Shown here piece by piece: positions 42,080 through 52,483 of a DNA stretch of 64,000 bases. The notes beneath the pieces were generated by a model, which worked only from the letters and a program-made list of their open reading frames with translations, did no database searches and was not told the DNA's origin. The position numbers were made by a program, and so were the translations under genes. Every line of letters starts with the position of its first letter. Positions within the stretch are counted from its first letter, which is position 1. The stretch is from Rhodanobacter denitrificans. GTDB taxonomy: Bacteria > Pseudomonadota > Gammaproteobacteria > Xanthomonadales > Rhodanobacteraceae. Location of the stretch: NCBI RefSeq assembly GCF_003335105.1, contig NZ_QFWQ01000003.1:310001-374000 (forward strand). Direction: 5' to 3'.

Positions 42080-43342
42080 ATGAACGAGACCCGCTGGGAT
42101 CGACTGCTGCTGAATGCCAACCTGGCCACGTTCGCCGGTGACGCGCCGTACGGACTGGTCGAGCACGGCGCGATCGCGCTGCATCACGGCCGCATCGCCT
42201 GGGTCGGCCGCATGGACACGCTGCCGGACGCCCCCGACGCGCTCGCCGCTGTAGTCGAATCGCTGGACGGCGCGCTGGTCACGCCGGCGCTGGTCGACTG
42301 CCATACGCACCTGGTGTTCGGCGGCGACCGCGCGCACGAATTCGAGCTGCGCCTGAACGGTGCCAGCTATGAACAGATCGCCCACGCCGGCGGCGGCATC
42401 GCCTCCAGCGTCAATGCCACCCGTGCCGCCAGCGAGGAGCAGCTGTTCGCACAATCGCTGCCGCGCGCGCAGGCCCTGCTGGCCGACGGCGTGACCACAC
42501 TGGAGATCAAGTCCGGCTATGGCCTGGAGCTGGAGACCGAGCGCCGCATGCTGCGCGTGGCGCGACGGCTCGGCCGCGAGCTTGGCATCAGCGTGCGCAC
42601 CAGCTTCCTCGGCCTGCATGCGCTGCCGCCGGAATTCCGCGACCGACGCGGCGATTACGTCTCGCTGGTCTGCGACGCGATGCTGCCCGCGCTCGCCGCC
42701 GAAGGCCTGGTCGATGCGGTCGATGCGTTCTGCGAAGGCATCGGCTTCAACCGCGAGGAAACCCGCCGCGTGTTCGAGCGCGCGAAACAGCTCGGCCTGC
42801 CGGTGAAGCTGCATGCGGAGCAGTTGTCCGACCAGGGCGGCGCCGCGCTGGTCGCCGAATACCGCGGGCTCTCCGCCGACCACCTGGAACACCTGAGCGA
42901 GGCGGGCATCGAGGCGATGGCGTCAGCCGGTACCGTCGCCGTGCTGCTGCCCGGTGCGTTCTACGCGCTGCGCGAGACGAAGCTGCCGCCGGTGGCGGCG
43001 CTGCGCGAACAGCGCGTGCCGATCGCGATCGCCACCGACTGCAACCCCGGCACCTCGCCGCTGCTGTCGCTGCGGCTGGCCGCCGGCATGGCCTGCACGC
43101 TGTTCCGGCTCACCCCGGAGGAAGCGCTGCGCGGGGTCACCGCCAACGCGGCCCGCGCGTTGGGCCTGCACGACCGCGGCACGCTGGCGGCCGGCCAGCG
43201 CGCCGACCTGGTGGCGTGGAACGTGCGCCAGCCGGCCGAGCTGTGCTACTGGATCGGCGGGGGGCTGGCGCGCAGGGTCTATGTGGCCGGCGAGCTCGTT
43301 TCGCGTCGCAAACCGTCCAGGCGCTCGCCCAGTGCCTCGTAA
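42080..43342 (+). CDS. hutI: Imidazolonepropionase
   Basis: A 420-residue imidazolonepropionase, the amidohydrolase that opens imidazolone-5-propionate to formimidoylglutamate, the step between HutU and HutF. The words are [76 protein letters not shown] and [11 protein letters not shown], which carry the metal ligands and guanidinium-binding residues. Length normal. It is 25 bases behind the ClC gene, and its last 64 bases overlap the end of the convergent lpxK gene. Cytoplasmic. Confidence 0.96.
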   Translation: MNETRWDRLLLNANLATFAGDAPYGLVEHGAIALHHGRIAWVGRMDTLPDAPDALAAVVESLDGALVTPALVDCHTHLVFGGDRAHEFELRLNGASYEQIAHAGGGIASSVNATRAASEEQLFAQSLPRAQALLADGVTTLEIKSGYGLELETERRMLRVARRLGRELGISVRTSFLGLHALPPEFRDRRGDYVSLVCDAMLPALAAEGLVDAVDAFCEGIGFNREETRRVFERAKQLGLPVKLHAEQLSDQGGAALVAEYRGLSADHLEHLSEAGIEAMASAGTVAVLLPGAFYALRETKLPPVAALREQRVPIAIATDCNPGTSPLLSLRLAAGMACTLFRLTPEEALRGVTANAARALGLHDRGTLAAGQRADLVAWNVRQPAELCYWIGGGLARRVYVAGELVSRRKPSRRSPSAS

Positions 43343-44280
43343 AATGCTGCCGGCAATTGCGCCTGCACCGGCACCCGCCACCAGTTCGCCCGGGCGAAGC
43401 GCCGACACTTGACCGCATCCTTGTCGGTCATCAATACCGGCAGGCCGTCCGCGAAGTCCAGGTCCGCCGGAACGAAACCGTGGTGATCGGCGAACGCATG
43501 CTCGATCACCTCGATGCCCGCCGCGCGCAGGCTGTCGAAGAAGCGCCGCGGATTGCCGATCGCCGCCACCGCGTGGACGCGCTGGCCGCCGAAGCTCGCC
43601 AATGCCCGCGTGCGGCCATCGTCCAGCGCGACCGCCTCGCCGCCGCACAGCTGCATCGGGTATTCACCCGGCTCGGCGGCGCCTCCGTTGCACACGCGCA
43701 GGTCCACCCGCTGCAAGCGGCCCAGCGGTTCGCGCAATGGTCCGGCCGGCAGCAGCCGGCGGTTGCCGAAGCGGCGCATGCCGTCGATCACGCAGATTTC
43801 CACGTCGCGCGCCAGGCGGTAGTGCTGCAGGCCATCGTCGGCGACCAGCACGTCGCAGCCGGCGTCGAGCAGCAGCCGCGCCGCAGCCGGACGGTCGCGC
43901 CCCACCGCCACCGGCACGCCGCTGGCGCGGATCAGGCAAGGCTCGTCGCCGACCTGTGCGGGATCCGGCGCGTCGCCGAGCAACAGCGGTTCGCGTCGGC
44001 TGCCACCATGCCCGCGGCTGACCACGCCGGGCCGGTAACCGCGTTCGCGCAGGGCGTCGACCACGGCGATCGTCAGCGGCGTCTTGCCGGTGCCGCCCAC
44101 GCTGATGTTGCCGATCACCACGACCGGCACCGGCAGGCGCACGCGGCGCAGCCAGCCGGCCTGGTAAAGCGCCCGGCGCAGGCGCGATGCGCCGCCGTAC
44201 AGCATCGCCAGCGGCCGCGTCCACCACGGTGCCCGGCCGCCGCCGTACCAGGCTGATTCGAGCGTGTCGATCAGCGCCAT
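43279..44280 (-). CDS. lpxK: Tetraacyldisaccharide 4'-kinase (lipid A biosynthesis)
   Basis: A 333-residue membrane-associated kinase that adds the 4'-phosphate to the lipid A precursor. The P-loop is in [16 protein letters not shown], and the Asp-rich catalytic segment is [19 protein letters not shown], with [11 protein letters not shown] and [10 protein letters not shown] further on, as in LpxK. The N-terminal hydrophobic region would anchor it to the inner membrane. It follows msbA by ten bases on the same strand. Its 3' end overlaps the end of hutI by 64 bases, an unusual convergent overlap. Confidence 0.95.
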   Translation of the reverse strand: MALIDTLESAWYGGGRAPWWTRPLAMLYGGASRLRRALYQAGWLRRVRLPVPVVVIGNISVGGTGKTPLTIAVVDALRERGYRPGVVSRGHGGSRREPLLLGDAPDPAQVGDEPCLIRASGVPVAVGRDRPAAARLLLDAGCDVLVADDGLQHYRLARDVEICVIDGMRRFGNRRLLPAGPLREPLGRLQRVDLRVCNGGAAEPGEYPMQLCGGEAVALDDGRTRALASFGGQRVHAVAAIGNPRRFFDSLRAAGIEVIEHAFADHHGFVPADLDFADGLPVLMTDKDAVKCRRFARANWWRVPVQAQLPAAFYEALGERLDGLRRETSSPAT

Positions 44281-44290
44281 GGGTGCTTCC

Positions 44291-46081
44291 TCAGTCGCCG
44301 GCCTGCTCGGCCGCATGGTCGTGGAACTGCATGCGATGCAGCGCCGCGTAGTGTCCGCCGAGCGCGAGCAATTCGGCATGCGTGCCGCGTTCGACGATGC
44401 GGCCCTGGTCCATCACCGCGATCTGGTCGGCACCCTCGATGGTGGACAGGCGATGCGCGATGACCAGCGTGGTGCGGTCTTTCATCAGCCGCTGCAGCGC
44501 CTGCTGGATCAGGCGCTCGGATTCGGTGTCCAGCGCGCTGGTCGCCTCGTCCAGCACCAGGATCGGCGCGTTCTTCAGGATCGCGCGGGCGATCGCGATG
44601 CGCTGGCGCTGGCCGCCCGACAGCATGTTGCCGCTTTGCCCGACCTGGGTATGGATGCCCTGCGGCATGCGCGCGATGAACTCCATCGCATTCGCCGCTT
44701 CGGCGGCGGCAACGATGTCGGCCTCGCTGGCACCGGCCAGTTCGCCGTACGCGATGTTGTTGGCCACGGTGTCGTCGAACAGCACCACGCTCTGACCGAC
44801 CCAGGCGATCTGCCGGCGCAACGAGGCCAGCGTGTAACTTTCGTAATTCTCGCCATCCAGCATGATGCGGCCAGAGCTCGGAGCGTAGAACCGCGGCAGC
44901 AGACTGACCAGGCTGCTTTTGCCGCTGCCGGAGCGACCGACCAGCGCGGTCACCGTGCCGGGCGCGCAATGCAGGTCGACACCGCGCAGCGCTTCGACCT
45001 CGCTGCGCGGGTAAACCAGCCGGATGCCCTGCATCGACAGCTCGCCGCGCGTGCGGCCCAGCAGCAGCGTGCCGTCATCCGGCTCGGGCGGAAGGTCGAT
45101 GATCTCGAACAGATCCTCGGCCGCGGACAGGCCGCGCTGGACGTTCGCCTGCACATTGGCAAGCCGCCGCAGCGCGGGCAGCATCATGCCCATCGCGGTC
45201 AGCACGGCCAGAAACACACCCGGCGACATTTCATTCAGGACCCGCGGCCGCGTACCCAGGAACACCAGCGCGGCCAGCGCACTGGCGGCCACCAGCTGAA
45301 TGGTGGAGCTGGACGTGGCATTGGTCGCCGCGATCTTCAGGTTCAGCCCACGCGTGCGCCGGGTGACCTCGCTGAAGCGGTTGCTCTCATGCGCCTGGCC
45401 GCCGTAGACACGCACCTCGCGATGCGCGCCGACCGATTCCTCCACCGTGCCGGTGACCGAACCCATCGATCCCTGGATGCGCCGGCTGATCCGCCGGTAG
45501 CGCCGGCTCACCATGGCGGCGATCAATGCGATCGCCGGCACCATCACCAGCAGCGCCGACGTTAGATAGACGCTGTTGTAGAGCATTACCGCGAGCATGG
45601 CGATGACGGTGAATCCGTCGGTCACCACCGTTTTTATCGAGTCGGTCGCCGCTGCGGCCACTTGCTCGCTGGTATAGGTAATGCGGGAAATCTGCTGCCC
45701 CGACGGCTCGGCACCGAAAAATGCTGCCGGCAGTCGCAGGTAGGCATCGAAGACATCTTGCTGGATCGCCTGCACCACGTGCCGTCCCATGTAGGAAATG
45801 CCGTAGTTGCTGACGAAGGTGCCGACGGAGCGCACGAAAAAGATGCTGATGATCCAGATCGGCATCCAGAAAATCAGGTACGGGTCCTTCTTAGCAAACA
45901 AGTCGTCAGTGATGAGCTTCAACAGGTTGGTGAAAATCGCCTGACCGGCGCCATCGGCCAGCATCCCGAACAGCGAGACCAGGCCCACCGCCCAGTAACG
46001 CCAGGTATAGCCGAGCAGGCGCTTGTAGATCCGCCAGGACTCCGCATCCCAGATCGAGACGCTCTTGTTCGCGTCGCTCAC
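44291..46081 (-). CDS. msbA: Lipid A export ATP-binding/permease
   Basis: A 596-residue half-size ABC exporter that flips core-lipid A across the inner membrane. Six hydrophobic helices occupy about residues 20-310, then the ATPase: Walker A GRSGSGKSS, signature LSGGQRQRIAIARA, Walker B ILVLDEATSALD, switch VIAHRLST. Placed between exbD and lpxK it matches the lipid A export cluster of Xanthomonadales. It starts with GTG whose last bases overlap the stop of exbD (GTGA), so translation is coupled to exbD. Confidence 0.96.
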   Translation of the reverse strand: MSDANKSVSIWDAESWRIYKRLLGYTWRYWAVGLVSLFGMLADGAGQAIFTNLLKLITDDLFAKKDPYLIFWMPIWIISIFFVRSVGTFVSNYGISYMGRHVVQAIQQDVFDAYLRLPAAFFGAEPSGQQISRITYTSEQVAAAATDSIKTVVTDGFTVIAMLAVMLYNSVYLTSALLVMVPAIALIAAMVSRRYRRISRRIQGSMGSVTGTVEESVGAHREVRVYGGQAHESNRFSEVTRRTRGLNLKIAATNATSSSTIQLVAASALAALVFLGTRPRVLNEMSPGVFLAVLTAMGMMLPALRRLANVQANVQRGLSAAEDLFEIIDLPPEPDDGTLLLGRTRGELSMQGIRLVYPRSEVEALRGVDLHCAPGTVTALVGRSGSGKSSLVSLLPRFYAPSSGRIMLDGENYESYTLASLRRQIAWVGQSVVLFDDTVANNIAYGELAGASEADIVAAAEAANAMEFIARMPQGIHTQVGQSGNMLSGGQRQRIAIARAILKNAPILVLDEATSALDTESERLIQQALQRLMKDRTTLVIAHRLSTIEGADQIAVMDQGRIVERGTHAELLALGGHYAALHRMQFHDHAAEQAGD

Positions 46082-46509
46082 CGCGCTGCGCCCGGCTTAC
46101 TCGGTGTCGTGGCGATCGACAGCCGGGTGAAGCCGAGCTGGCCCAGCGCGTCCATCGCGGTGACCACGTGCTGGTGCGGCGTGTTCGCGTCGGCGCGGAT
46201 CGTCACCTGGCGCTCGCGGTCGTCGCCCGCGTTGCGCGCGATGGTCTGCTTCAGTGCCTCGATGCCCTCGCCCATCACCTCGTCGCTGCCCACGAAGAAA
46301 CGGCCGTCACGGTCGATCATCACGGTCAGCGCCGGGGCGTTCATGTCGCGATCCTGCGTGCTCGCCTGCGGCAGGGTTACCTGCAGGCGCGAGTGCTGCA
46401 CGAACGTGCTGGTCAGCACGAAGAACATCAGCAGGGTCAGCAGCACGTCGATCAACGGGATCACGTTGATCTCGAACTCGTCGCCGCGGCGGTCGTTGCC
46501 GATACGCAT
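46078..46509 (-). CDS. exbD: ExbD/TolR-family biopolymer transport protein
   Basis: A 143-residue protein with a single N-terminal membrane helix (INVIPLIDVLLTLLMFFVLTSTF, whose conserved Asp faces the proton channel) and a periplasmic domain. It works with ExbB as a proton-driven motor that energises outer-membrane transport. Eight bases separate it from exbB upstream, and its stop overlaps the msbA start. Why exbBD is linked to lipid A export is not obvious, but the same order recurs in related genomes. Confidence 0.93.
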   Translation of the reverse strand: MRIGNDRRGDEFEINVIPLIDVLLTLLMFFVLTSTFVQHSRLQVTLPQASTQDRDMNAPALTVMIDRDGRFFVGSDEVMGEGIEALKQTIARNAGDDRERQVTIRADANTPHQHVVTAMDALGQLGFTRLSIATTPSKPGAAR

Positions 46510-46517
46510 GGGCGCGC

Positions 46518-47183
46518 TCAGCCTGCGCCCGGCGTGGACGGCGCCGGGGTGCGCCGCGGCCGCACCGGCACGGCCGCCGAGGGAGAGAGGGTCAGGTCGT
46601 CGAGCAGGGCCGTGGCCTGCTTCTCCATCTCCACGCGATAGCCGGTCACGCGCGAACGGAAGTAGCGGTGCAGCACGTAGGCCGGGATCGCCACGGTCAG
46701 GCCTGACGCGGTGCAGATCAGCGCCTCGCCGATGCCGCCGGCCATCTTGGCCGGATCGCCGATGCCGCCGGCCATCACTTCCATGAACATGCGGATCAGG
46801 CCGATCACGGTGCCGAACAGGCCCAGCAGCGGACCGATCAGCGCGATGGTGCCCAGCGTGTTGAGATAGCGCTCCATCCGGTGGACGACGTGCCGGCCGG
46901 TGTCCTCGATGCGCTCCTTGATCAGCTCGCGCGACTGCCGGCGCACGACCAGGGCGGAGGCCAGCAGTTCGCCCAGCGGCGAGCCGCTGGCCAGGGCGTC
47001 GAGATGGCCCGGATCGAGCTGACCGGAACGCGCCCATTCGCGCACTTCATCGCCCAGCCCCGGCGGCAGCACGGACTTGCGGCGCAAGGTCCAGCAACGC
47101 TCCAGCACGATCGCCAGGGCAATCGCCGAACAGATCAGGATGGGTACCATCGCCCACCCGCCAGCCATCAGAATTTCCAGCAC
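46518..47183 (-). CDS. exbB: ExbB/MotA/TolQ-family proton channel protein
   Basis: A 221-residue inner-membrane protein with three helices: residues about 8-28, 105-135 (LNTLGTIALIGPLLGLFGTVIGLIRMF) and 150-175 (GGIGEALICTASGLTVAIPAYVL), the latter pair carrying the proton-channel signature of the family. It forms the pentameric motor with ExbD. It starts with GTG at 47183. First gene of the exbB-exbD-msbA-lpxK run; comEC ends 84 bases upstream. Confidence 0.93.
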   Translation of the reverse strand: MLEILMAGGWAMVPILICSAIALAIVLERCWTLRRKSVLPPGLGDEVREWARSGQLDPGHLDALASGSPLGELLASALVVRRQSRELIKERIEDTGRHVVHRMERYLNTLGTIALIGPLLGLFGTVIGLIRMFMEVMAGGIGDPAKMAGGIGEALICTASGLTVAIPAYVLHRYFRSRVTGYRVEMEKQATALLDDLTLSPSAAVPVRPRRTPAPSTPGAG

Positions 47184-47267
47184 TTTTCGACCCCGGATGC
47201 GCTACCTGACAGGAAGCGCGCATCATAGCAGTCCCGTCGGTTCGTACTGCGGCAGGCGTGGCATTCC

Positions 47268-49568
47268 TCACTCGCGCCAGTAGCGAGGCCGGCGCTGGCG
47301 CCAGCCGGCCTCGCGCCGCGGTGGAGCATCGGCGGGGAAGTCCAGCGGAATGGCCCCCTGGTCCGCCGTATTGAATACCGGCACGCCGGCGTCCGCATAG
47401 CGCGCCAGCACCTCCGGTTTCGGGTGGCCGAAGCGGTTGCGCCAGCCCGCCGACACCACCGCCAGCGGTGGCTGTACCGCCGCGATGAAAGCTGCGCCTG
47501 ACGAGGTTTTGCTGCCGTGATGCGGCACCAGCAGCACCGGCCGCGGACCGGGGCCCAGCGCCGCCGCCACCCGGGGTTCCGTCGCCGTGCTGATGTCGCC
47601 GGCCAGCAGCAGGCGCCCGCCGCGCCCCTCGACCAGCAGCACGCAGGAGCTGTCGTTCTTGCGGTCGCCCTCGCCGTGGGGAGGCCCCAGCACCCGGAAA
47701 TGCACGCCGTCCCATTGCCAGGTCTGGCCGCTTTCGCACTGCTGCATTGGCACGCGCATCCGCGACGGTTCGCCGGCGTAGCGTTGCGCCCGCGGAAAAG
47801 CGCCGGCCACCGCCCCGGCGCCGCCGGCGTGGTCGTTGTCGCCGTGACTGATCATCAGCATGTCCAGCCGCGCGATGCCCAGCGCGTGGATCGACGGCAG
47901 CACCACCGCCTCGCCCAGGTCGAAGCCCGACGGATAGCGCGCGCCGGCGTCATAGACCAGGGCGTGCCCGCGAGTGCGCAGCAGCACCGACAGGCCCTGC
48001 CCCACATCCAGCACCCAGGCCTGGAACGCCCCCTCCGGCGGCCGCGAGGTCGGCGGCCACAGCAATGGCAGGAACAGCAGCAAGCCGAGCCAGCGCAGCG
48101 GCACGCCGCGCGGCAGGAACAGCCACAACGCGCCAAACAGGGCGAGCGCGAGCGCATGCGGCTGCACCGCGGGCAGGTACCAGTTCGCGCCGGGCCAGGT
48201 CGCCAGGTACTCCAGCAGCCACCATTGCGCGTGCACGATCCACGCCGCCAGCCATAGCACCGGGCCTGCCAGCGGCGGGCACAGCCCCAGCAGCAGCATG
48301 CCGACCAGGGTCGACGGCACGATCACGAAGCTGACCACCGGCACGGCGACCAGGTTCGACAGCGCACCCACCAGCGAGGCCTGGCCGAAGAACCACAGGG
48401 TCAGCGGCAACAGCGACACCGTCATCACCAGTTGCCCGGCCGACAGCTCGTGCAGGAACGCGCGCAGGCCGCGGCCGCGCGACTGCAGGCACAGCATCAG
48501 GAACGCGACGCCGACGAACGAGAGCCAGAAGCCGGCTGCCAGCACCGCCAGCGGATCAGCCAGCAGGATCGCGATCATCGCAAGCGCCAGCGACTGGGGG
48601 CCGCTGCCGGCGCGTCGGCTGCAGCGCGCCAGCGCCACCACCGCGATCATCAGCAGGGTACGCACGGTCGGCAGGCCGAACCCGGCCAGCGCGCTGTACG
48701 CACCGGCCACCAGCAACGCCGCCGCGGCCTGCGCCTGCGGCCGCGGCAGCCACAGGCCCAGCCGCGGCCACAGCGCGTAGGCAAGCAGTGCCAGCCACAC
48801 GCCGAACACCGCCGCCACGCCCACGTGGAAGCCGGAGATCGCGATCAGGTGCGAGACCCCGTTCGCGCGCGCCACCGCCCAGTCGTGCGGCTGCAGTCCG
48901 CGCGTGTCGCCCACCGCGAATGCCTGCAGCAAGGCCGCGTCGCGGCGCTCGGGCACCCGTGCCGCGATGCCGCGGGCGACCGCGTCGCGCACGCCGTCGA
49001 CGCACCAGTGCGTGCCGCCGAGCGGCGCGTTGTCGGGATCGTCGCGCACATAGCCGGTGGCGACGATGCCGCGCTCCAGCGCCGAACGTTCGCTGTCGGC
49101 GCCGCCGGGATCAAGCAGCCCGCGCGGCCGCTTCAGGCGCAGCAGCAGGCGCCAGCGGCTGCACGGCGGCAGCGCCGGCGCATCCTGGTACCAGGTCACG
49201 GTAACGCGGCCGCGCAGCGCGACCGGTTCGCCGTCCACGCGGGCCTGCTCGACCTGCAGCGTGAAGCGGCTGGCATCCGGGTGCGCCAGCGGCAGGTCGG
49301 CGATGGTGCCGACGACGGCGAGATCGCGCCCTTCCAGCGCCGGCGGCAGCCGCGCCTCCATCGCCAGACCGCCGCGCCACGCCGCCCACACGACGCCGCA
49401 CAGCAGCCACGCGAGCCAGCGCCAGCGCGGGCAGCGCCAGGCCAGCACGGCAATGACCGGCAACGGCAGGACCAGGCACCAGCGCGGCGGCAGCTGCGGC
49501 AACCACTGCACCAGCAGCACGCCGGCCAGCAGGGCCAGCGCCGCGGTGGTCGCCGTCAATCGCTTCAT
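47268..49568 (-). CDS. comEC: DNA internalisation competence protein ComEC/Rec2
   Basis: A 766-residue inner-membrane protein forming the channel for DNA uptake in natural transformation. The order is usual: N-terminal helices and a DUF4131/OB-like region, the competence domain with SHLIAISGFHVGVAAVFGVW at about residues 225-245 and many membrane helices, then a C-terminal metallo-beta-lactamase-like domain with MLMISHGDNDHAGGA and VPHHGSKTSS. The ATG at 49568 keeps the first helix. Downstream of lolD by 108 bases on the same strand, an order shared with xanthomonads. Confidence 0.95.
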   Translation of the reverse strand: MKRLTATTAALALLAGVLLVQWLPQLPPRWCLVLPLPVIAVLAWRCPRWRWLAWLLCGVVWAAWRGGLAMEARLPPALEGRDLAVVGTIADLPLAHPDASRFTLQVEQARVDGEPVALRGRVTVTWYQDAPALPPCSRWRLLLRLKRPRGLLDPGGADSERSALERGIVATGYVRDDPDNAPLGGTHWCVDGVRDAVARGIAARVPERRDAALLQAFAVGDTRGLQPHDWAVARANGVSHLIAISGFHVGVAAVFGVWLALLAYALWPRLGLWLPRPQAQAAAALLVAGAYSALAGFGLPTVRTLLMIAVVALARCSRRAGSGPQSLALAMIAILLADPLAVLAAGFWLSFVGVAFLMLCLQSRGRGLRAFLHELSAGQLVMTVSLLPLTLWFFGQASLVGALSNLVAVPVVSFVIVPSTLVGMLLLGLCPPLAGPVLWLAAWIVHAQWWLLEYLATWPGANWYLPAVQPHALALALFGALWLFLPRGVPLRWLGLLLFLPLLWPPTSRPPEGAFQAWVLDVGQGLSVLLRTRGHALVYDAGARYPSGFDLGEAVVLPSIHALGIARLDMLMISHGDNDHAGGAGAVAGAFPRAQRYAGEPSRMRVPMQQCESGQTWQWDGVHFRVLGPPHGEGDRKNDSSCVLLVEGRGGRLLLAGDISTATEPRVAAALGPGPRPVLLVPHHGSKTSSGAAFIAAVQPPLAVVSAGWRNRFGHPKPEVLARYADAGVPVFNTADQGAIPLDFPADAPPRREAGWRQRRPRYWRE

Positions 49569-49676
49569 GCCGCCTGCCCGTCCATCCTGGAAGAGCCCGA
49601 GCCTAGCGCCCCGGCGACGGCGATGCGGATGAAAAACGCGTAGGCGGGCGCCGGCATCCGCCATCGCCGGCGAGGT

Positions 49677-50375
49677 TCAGGCTTTCGGGCTTTCCTGCAG
49701 CGCGCCGTTGTGCAGCACCAGGGTGCGATCCATCTTCGCGGCCAGGTGCGGATCGTGGGTGACCAGCACGAAACTGGTGCCGATCTCGCGGTTGAGTTCC
49801 AGCATCAGCGCGTAGACCTGCGCGGCATTGCCTTCGTCGAGGTTGCCGGTCGGCTCGTCGCCGAGCACGCAGGCCGGGCGCGTCACCAGCGCGCGCGCCA
49901 CCGCGCAGCGCTGGCGCTCGCCGCCGGACAGCTCGGACGGCTTGTGGTGCGTGCGCCCGCCCAGCCCGACACGTTCCAGCAAGGCCGCGGCCTGCTTCTG
50001 CGCCTCGGCGATCGCCGTGCCGCGGATCAGCAGCGGCATGCACACGTTCTCCAGTGCGGTGAACTCGGGCAGCAGGTGGTGGAACTGGTAGATGAAGCCG
50101 AGCGAACGGTTGCGCACGCGGCCGCGTTCGGCGTCGGACAGCTTCGACAGCACGCGGCCGTCCACTTCCACCTCGCCGGCGGTGAGCGTGTCCAGGCCGC
50201 CGATGATGTGCAGCAAGGTGCTCTTGCCCGAGCCGGAGGCGCCGACGATCGCCATCGTCTCGCCGCGCTTCAGGGTGAAGCTGACGTCGCCCAGCACCTC
50301 GGTGCGCAAGCCGCCCTCGTCGTAGGTCTTGGCGACATGGCTGGCGCGCAGCACGTGTTCGGTCGTGGGGTTCAT
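49677..50375 (-). CDS. lolD: Lipoprotein-releasing system ATP-binding protein
   Basis: A 232-residue ABC ATPase that powers release of outer-membrane lipoproteins from the inner membrane. Walker [10 protein letters not shown], signature [15 protein letters not shown], Walker [13 protein letters not shown], and the LolD-specific [15 protein letters not shown] are all present. ATG at 50375 is chosen over the one at 50390 because AAGG is placed six bases ahead and it gives the usual LolD length; the upstream ATG overlaps the end of lolC. Works with the lolC product. Confidence 0.94.
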   Translation of the reverse strand: MNPTTEHVLRASHVAKTYDEGGLRTEVLGDVSFTLKRGETMAIVGASGSGKSTLLHIIGGLDTLTAGEVEVDGRVLSKLSDAERGRVRNRSLGFIYQFHHLLPEFTALENVCMPLLIRGTAIAEAQKQAAALLERVGLGGRTHHKPSELSGGERQRCAVARALVTRPACVLGDEPTGNLDEGNAAQVYALMLELNREIGTSFVLVTHDPHLAAKMDRTLVLHNGALQESPKA

Positions 50376-50382
50376 GACGGCC

Positions 50383-51624
50383 TTATTCATAGCGCAACGC
50401 CTGCGCCGGCTGCGTGCGCGAGGCGCGCCACGCGGGATAGAGGGTGGCCAGCAGCGAGAACGCGAAGGTCAGCAGCGCGGTCCAGCCCACGTCGTGCCAG
50501 TCGAGCCGGCTCGGCACCTCGCTGATGTAATAGACGTCCGGCGACAGGAAGGTGACGTGGAAGGTGTGCTCGATCCACTTGATGATGCCCGGCAGCTTCC
50601 ACGACAGCAGCGAGCCGAAGCCCACGCCGAAGCCGATGCCGACGAAGCCGACCAGCACGCCCTGCACCATGAACATGCCCATGATGCTGCGCGGCGTTGC
50701 GCCGAGCGTGCGCAGGATCGCGATGTCAGCCTGCTTGTCGGTGACCAGCATCATCAGCATCGAGACCAGGTTGATCACCGCGACCAGGATGATCAGCGAC
50801 AGGATGATGAACATCACCATCTTTTCCATCGACAGCGCGGCGAACAGGTTCGCGTTGGTGTCCATCCAGGTCTGCACCCGATAGACCTGGCCCAGCTGGT
50901 CGGCCAGTTCGCGCGCGACCGGCCGGGCGTTGAACAGGTCGTCGAGCTTCAAGCGGATGCCGGTCGGCCCGTCGAGGTCGTTGAGCTTCTCGGCATCGCT
51001 CATGTTGACCAGCGCCAGACCGGAGTCGAACTGCTCCATGCCCAGCTCGAATGTGCCCACCACATGGAAGCTGCGCATGCGCGGCACGCTGCCCATCGGC
51101 GTGGCGCGCAGCTGCTGCACCGCCATGGTCACCCGGTCACCGACCGCCACCCCGAGCGTCATCGCCAGCTCGCGGCCCAGCACGATGTTCCAGCTGCCGG
51201 GGGTCAGTTCAGCGAGCTTGCCCTCGATCATGTGCTTGTCGATGTCGACGACCTTCGGCTCCTGCGCCGGCTCGATGCCGCGCACCAGCGCACCGCTGGA
51301 GCGCCGCGCCAGCAGCATCGCCTCGCTCTCCACGTACGGCGCGGCGCCGAGCACGTGCGGGTTCGCCTCGGCGACCCGCAAGGCACGCGGCCACTCCTGC
51401 ACGCTCTGGCCGACGCCGGAAACGGTGGCATGCGAGATCGCGCCGAGGATGCGCGAGCGCATCTGGTAGTCGAAGCCGTTCATCACCGACATCACCGTGA
51501 TCAGCGCGACCACGCTGATCGCGATGCACACGATCGACACGGTGGAGATGAAGGAGATGAACTGGTTGCGCCGCTTGGCGCGGGTGTAGCGCAGGCCGAT
51601 GAAGAGTTCGAGCGGTCGGAACAT
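50383..51624 (-). CDS. lolC: Lipoprotein-releasing ABC transporter permease
   Basis: A 413-residue LolC/LolE-type permease (MacB/FtsX fold). It begins [30 protein letters not shown], the signature of the family, has one helix near the N-terminus, a large periplasmic domain (about residues 45-265) and three more helices at the end ([25 protein letters not shown] onward). Only one such permease gene accompanies lolD here; Xanthomonadales often have a single LolCE-like protein working as a dimer (LolF type), which would fit. Upstream gene is ygfX. Confidence 0.92.
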   Translation of the reverse strand: MFRPLELFIGLRYTRAKRRNQFISFISTVSIVCIAISVVALITVMSVMNGFDYQMRSRILGAISHATVSGVGQSVQEWPRALRVAEANPHVLGAAPYVESEAMLLARRSSGALVRGIEPAQEPKVVDIDKHMIEGKLAELTPGSWNIVLGRELAMTLGVAVGDRVTMAVQQLRATPMGSVPRMRSFHVVGTFELGMEQFDSGLALVNMSDAEKLNDLDGPTGIRLKLDDLFNARPVARELADQLGQVYRVQTWMDTNANLFAALSMEKMVMFIILSLIILVAVINLVSMLMMLVTDKQADIAILRTLGATPRSIMGMFMVQGVLVGFVGIGFGVGFGSLLSWKLPGIIKWIEHTFHVTFLSPDVYYISEVPSRLDWHDVGWTALLTFAFSLLATLYPAWRASRTQPAQALRYE

Positions 51625-51721
51625 GGGCGGGTCGCTTGTGGGGATCGCAGGGCGGGCCGCCCGGACGTGCATTATCAGGTATTCGCTCGGACCGCGCTGG
51701 AGCGTTGAAGTTGCCGCCCGA

Positions 51722-52162
51722 TCAAAGGCGCGGCACGGCTTCGCCGGGCTGCACGGTCGCCAGGCGCATGCGCAGGCGGCGGCGGATGTCCGCGTCGCTG
51801 TTGTCCGGCACCAGCAGCAATGCCTGCGCCCCCCGCTCCGCCGTGCGCAGGCGCAGCAGCACGAAGAACACGCCATACACCCGGAACGAGGCCAGCGTGG
51901 CCGGTACGTCCTCGTGGTTGCGCAGGCGCAATGTCCAGATGTCGTCGGCACCCCAGCCGGCCGCCGTGACGGGATCCGCGGCCAGCCGACGCAACGTGCG
52001 CCAGGTTGCCAGCAGCGCGAACGCTGCCAGCAGCAGCTTCAACAGCACGGGCAGCGCGCTCAGCGCCACCGCCAGCACCGCCAGCGCGGCGACCAGCAGC
52101 AGGACCCGCCGCAGCCACCGCGACGGACGGTACTCAAAGCCGATGGCGGGCGCGGATGTCAT
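51722..52162 (-). CDS. YgfX/CptA-like membrane protein next to sdhE
   Basis: A 146-residue protein with an N-terminal YRPSRWLRRV word and two hydrophobic helices at about residues 18-55, then a soluble C-terminal domain (WGADDIWTLRLRNHEDVPA). This topology and the overlap with sdhE match the YgfX/CptA family, the putative toxin or morphology partner of SdhE (YgfY/CptB) in enterobacteria. The toxin role is debated and not shown outside E. coli relatives. Its first 29 bases overlap the end of sdhE, so the two are expressed together. Confidence 0.72.
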   Translation of the reverse strand: MTSAPAIGFEYRPSRWLRRVLLLVAALAVLAVALSALPVLLKLLLAAFALLATWRTLRRLAADPVTAAGWGADDIWTLRLRNHEDVPATLASFRVYGVFFVLLRLRTAERGAQALLLVPDNSDADIRRRLRMRLATVQPGEAVPRL

Positions 52163-52382
52163 CGATGATCGCCTGCCAGTCCGTCCGTTCGGGACGCGCA
52201 TGGCCCATCACCCAGTCCCACAGGTCCGGGTCCTGCACGTCGAGCAGTTCGTCGAAGGCGCGCTGTTGCGCCGCATCCGCGGTGTCGAAGCGCTCGTCCA
52301 ACCAGCCGCCGAACAGTGCGTCCAGTTCGCGGGTGCCGCGGCGGGTGCGCCAGCGCAGGCGCTTGATGCGTGCTTCATCCAT
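52134..52382 (-). CDS. sdhE: FAD assembly factor SdhE
   Basis: An 82-residue protein that helps attach FAD covalently to SdhA. The family signature RGTRELDALFGGWLDERF carries the essential RGxxE motif near residue 15, and the ending DLWDWVMGHARPER is typical of SdhE/YgfY. It lies 101 bases beyond sdhB and shares 29 bases with the following ygfX-like gene, so the flavinylation factor is expressed together with the sdh genes. Cytoplasmic. Confidence 0.92.
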   Translation of the reverse strand: MDEARIKRLRWRTRRGTRELDALFGGWLDERFDTADAAQQRAFDELLDVQDPDLWDWVMGHARPERTDWQAIIDDIRARHRL

Positions 52383-52483
52383 TACTGGCTCGATCGGTAT
52401 CCATGAGCGCGAAGTGTAGCCGCTGCGCCACAAAGCGACAGGCCGCGCGTGGCGGCCTGTCCTTGCGAATCATGGTAGTGCGC

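Noticed and set aside
39571-42129. A long open frame on the minus strand opposite the nitrilase and ClC genes (about 850 codons)
   Set aside because: It is composed of Arg/Gln/His-rich low-complexity sequence typical of antisense frames in GC-rich DNA, and the plus-strand genes carry clear family motifs throughout.
44291-47183. exbB/exbD as a dedicated TonB system for a nearby receptor
   Set aside because: No tonB or TonB-dependent receptor gene lies in the window, and the exbBD-msbA-lpxK order is a known arrangement in the group, so a specific receptor partner cannot be argued.
49677-50390. Longer lolD start at 50390
   Set aside because: It lies within the end of lolC without a ribosome-binding site, while the ATG at 50375 has AAGG six bases ahead and gives the normal protein length.
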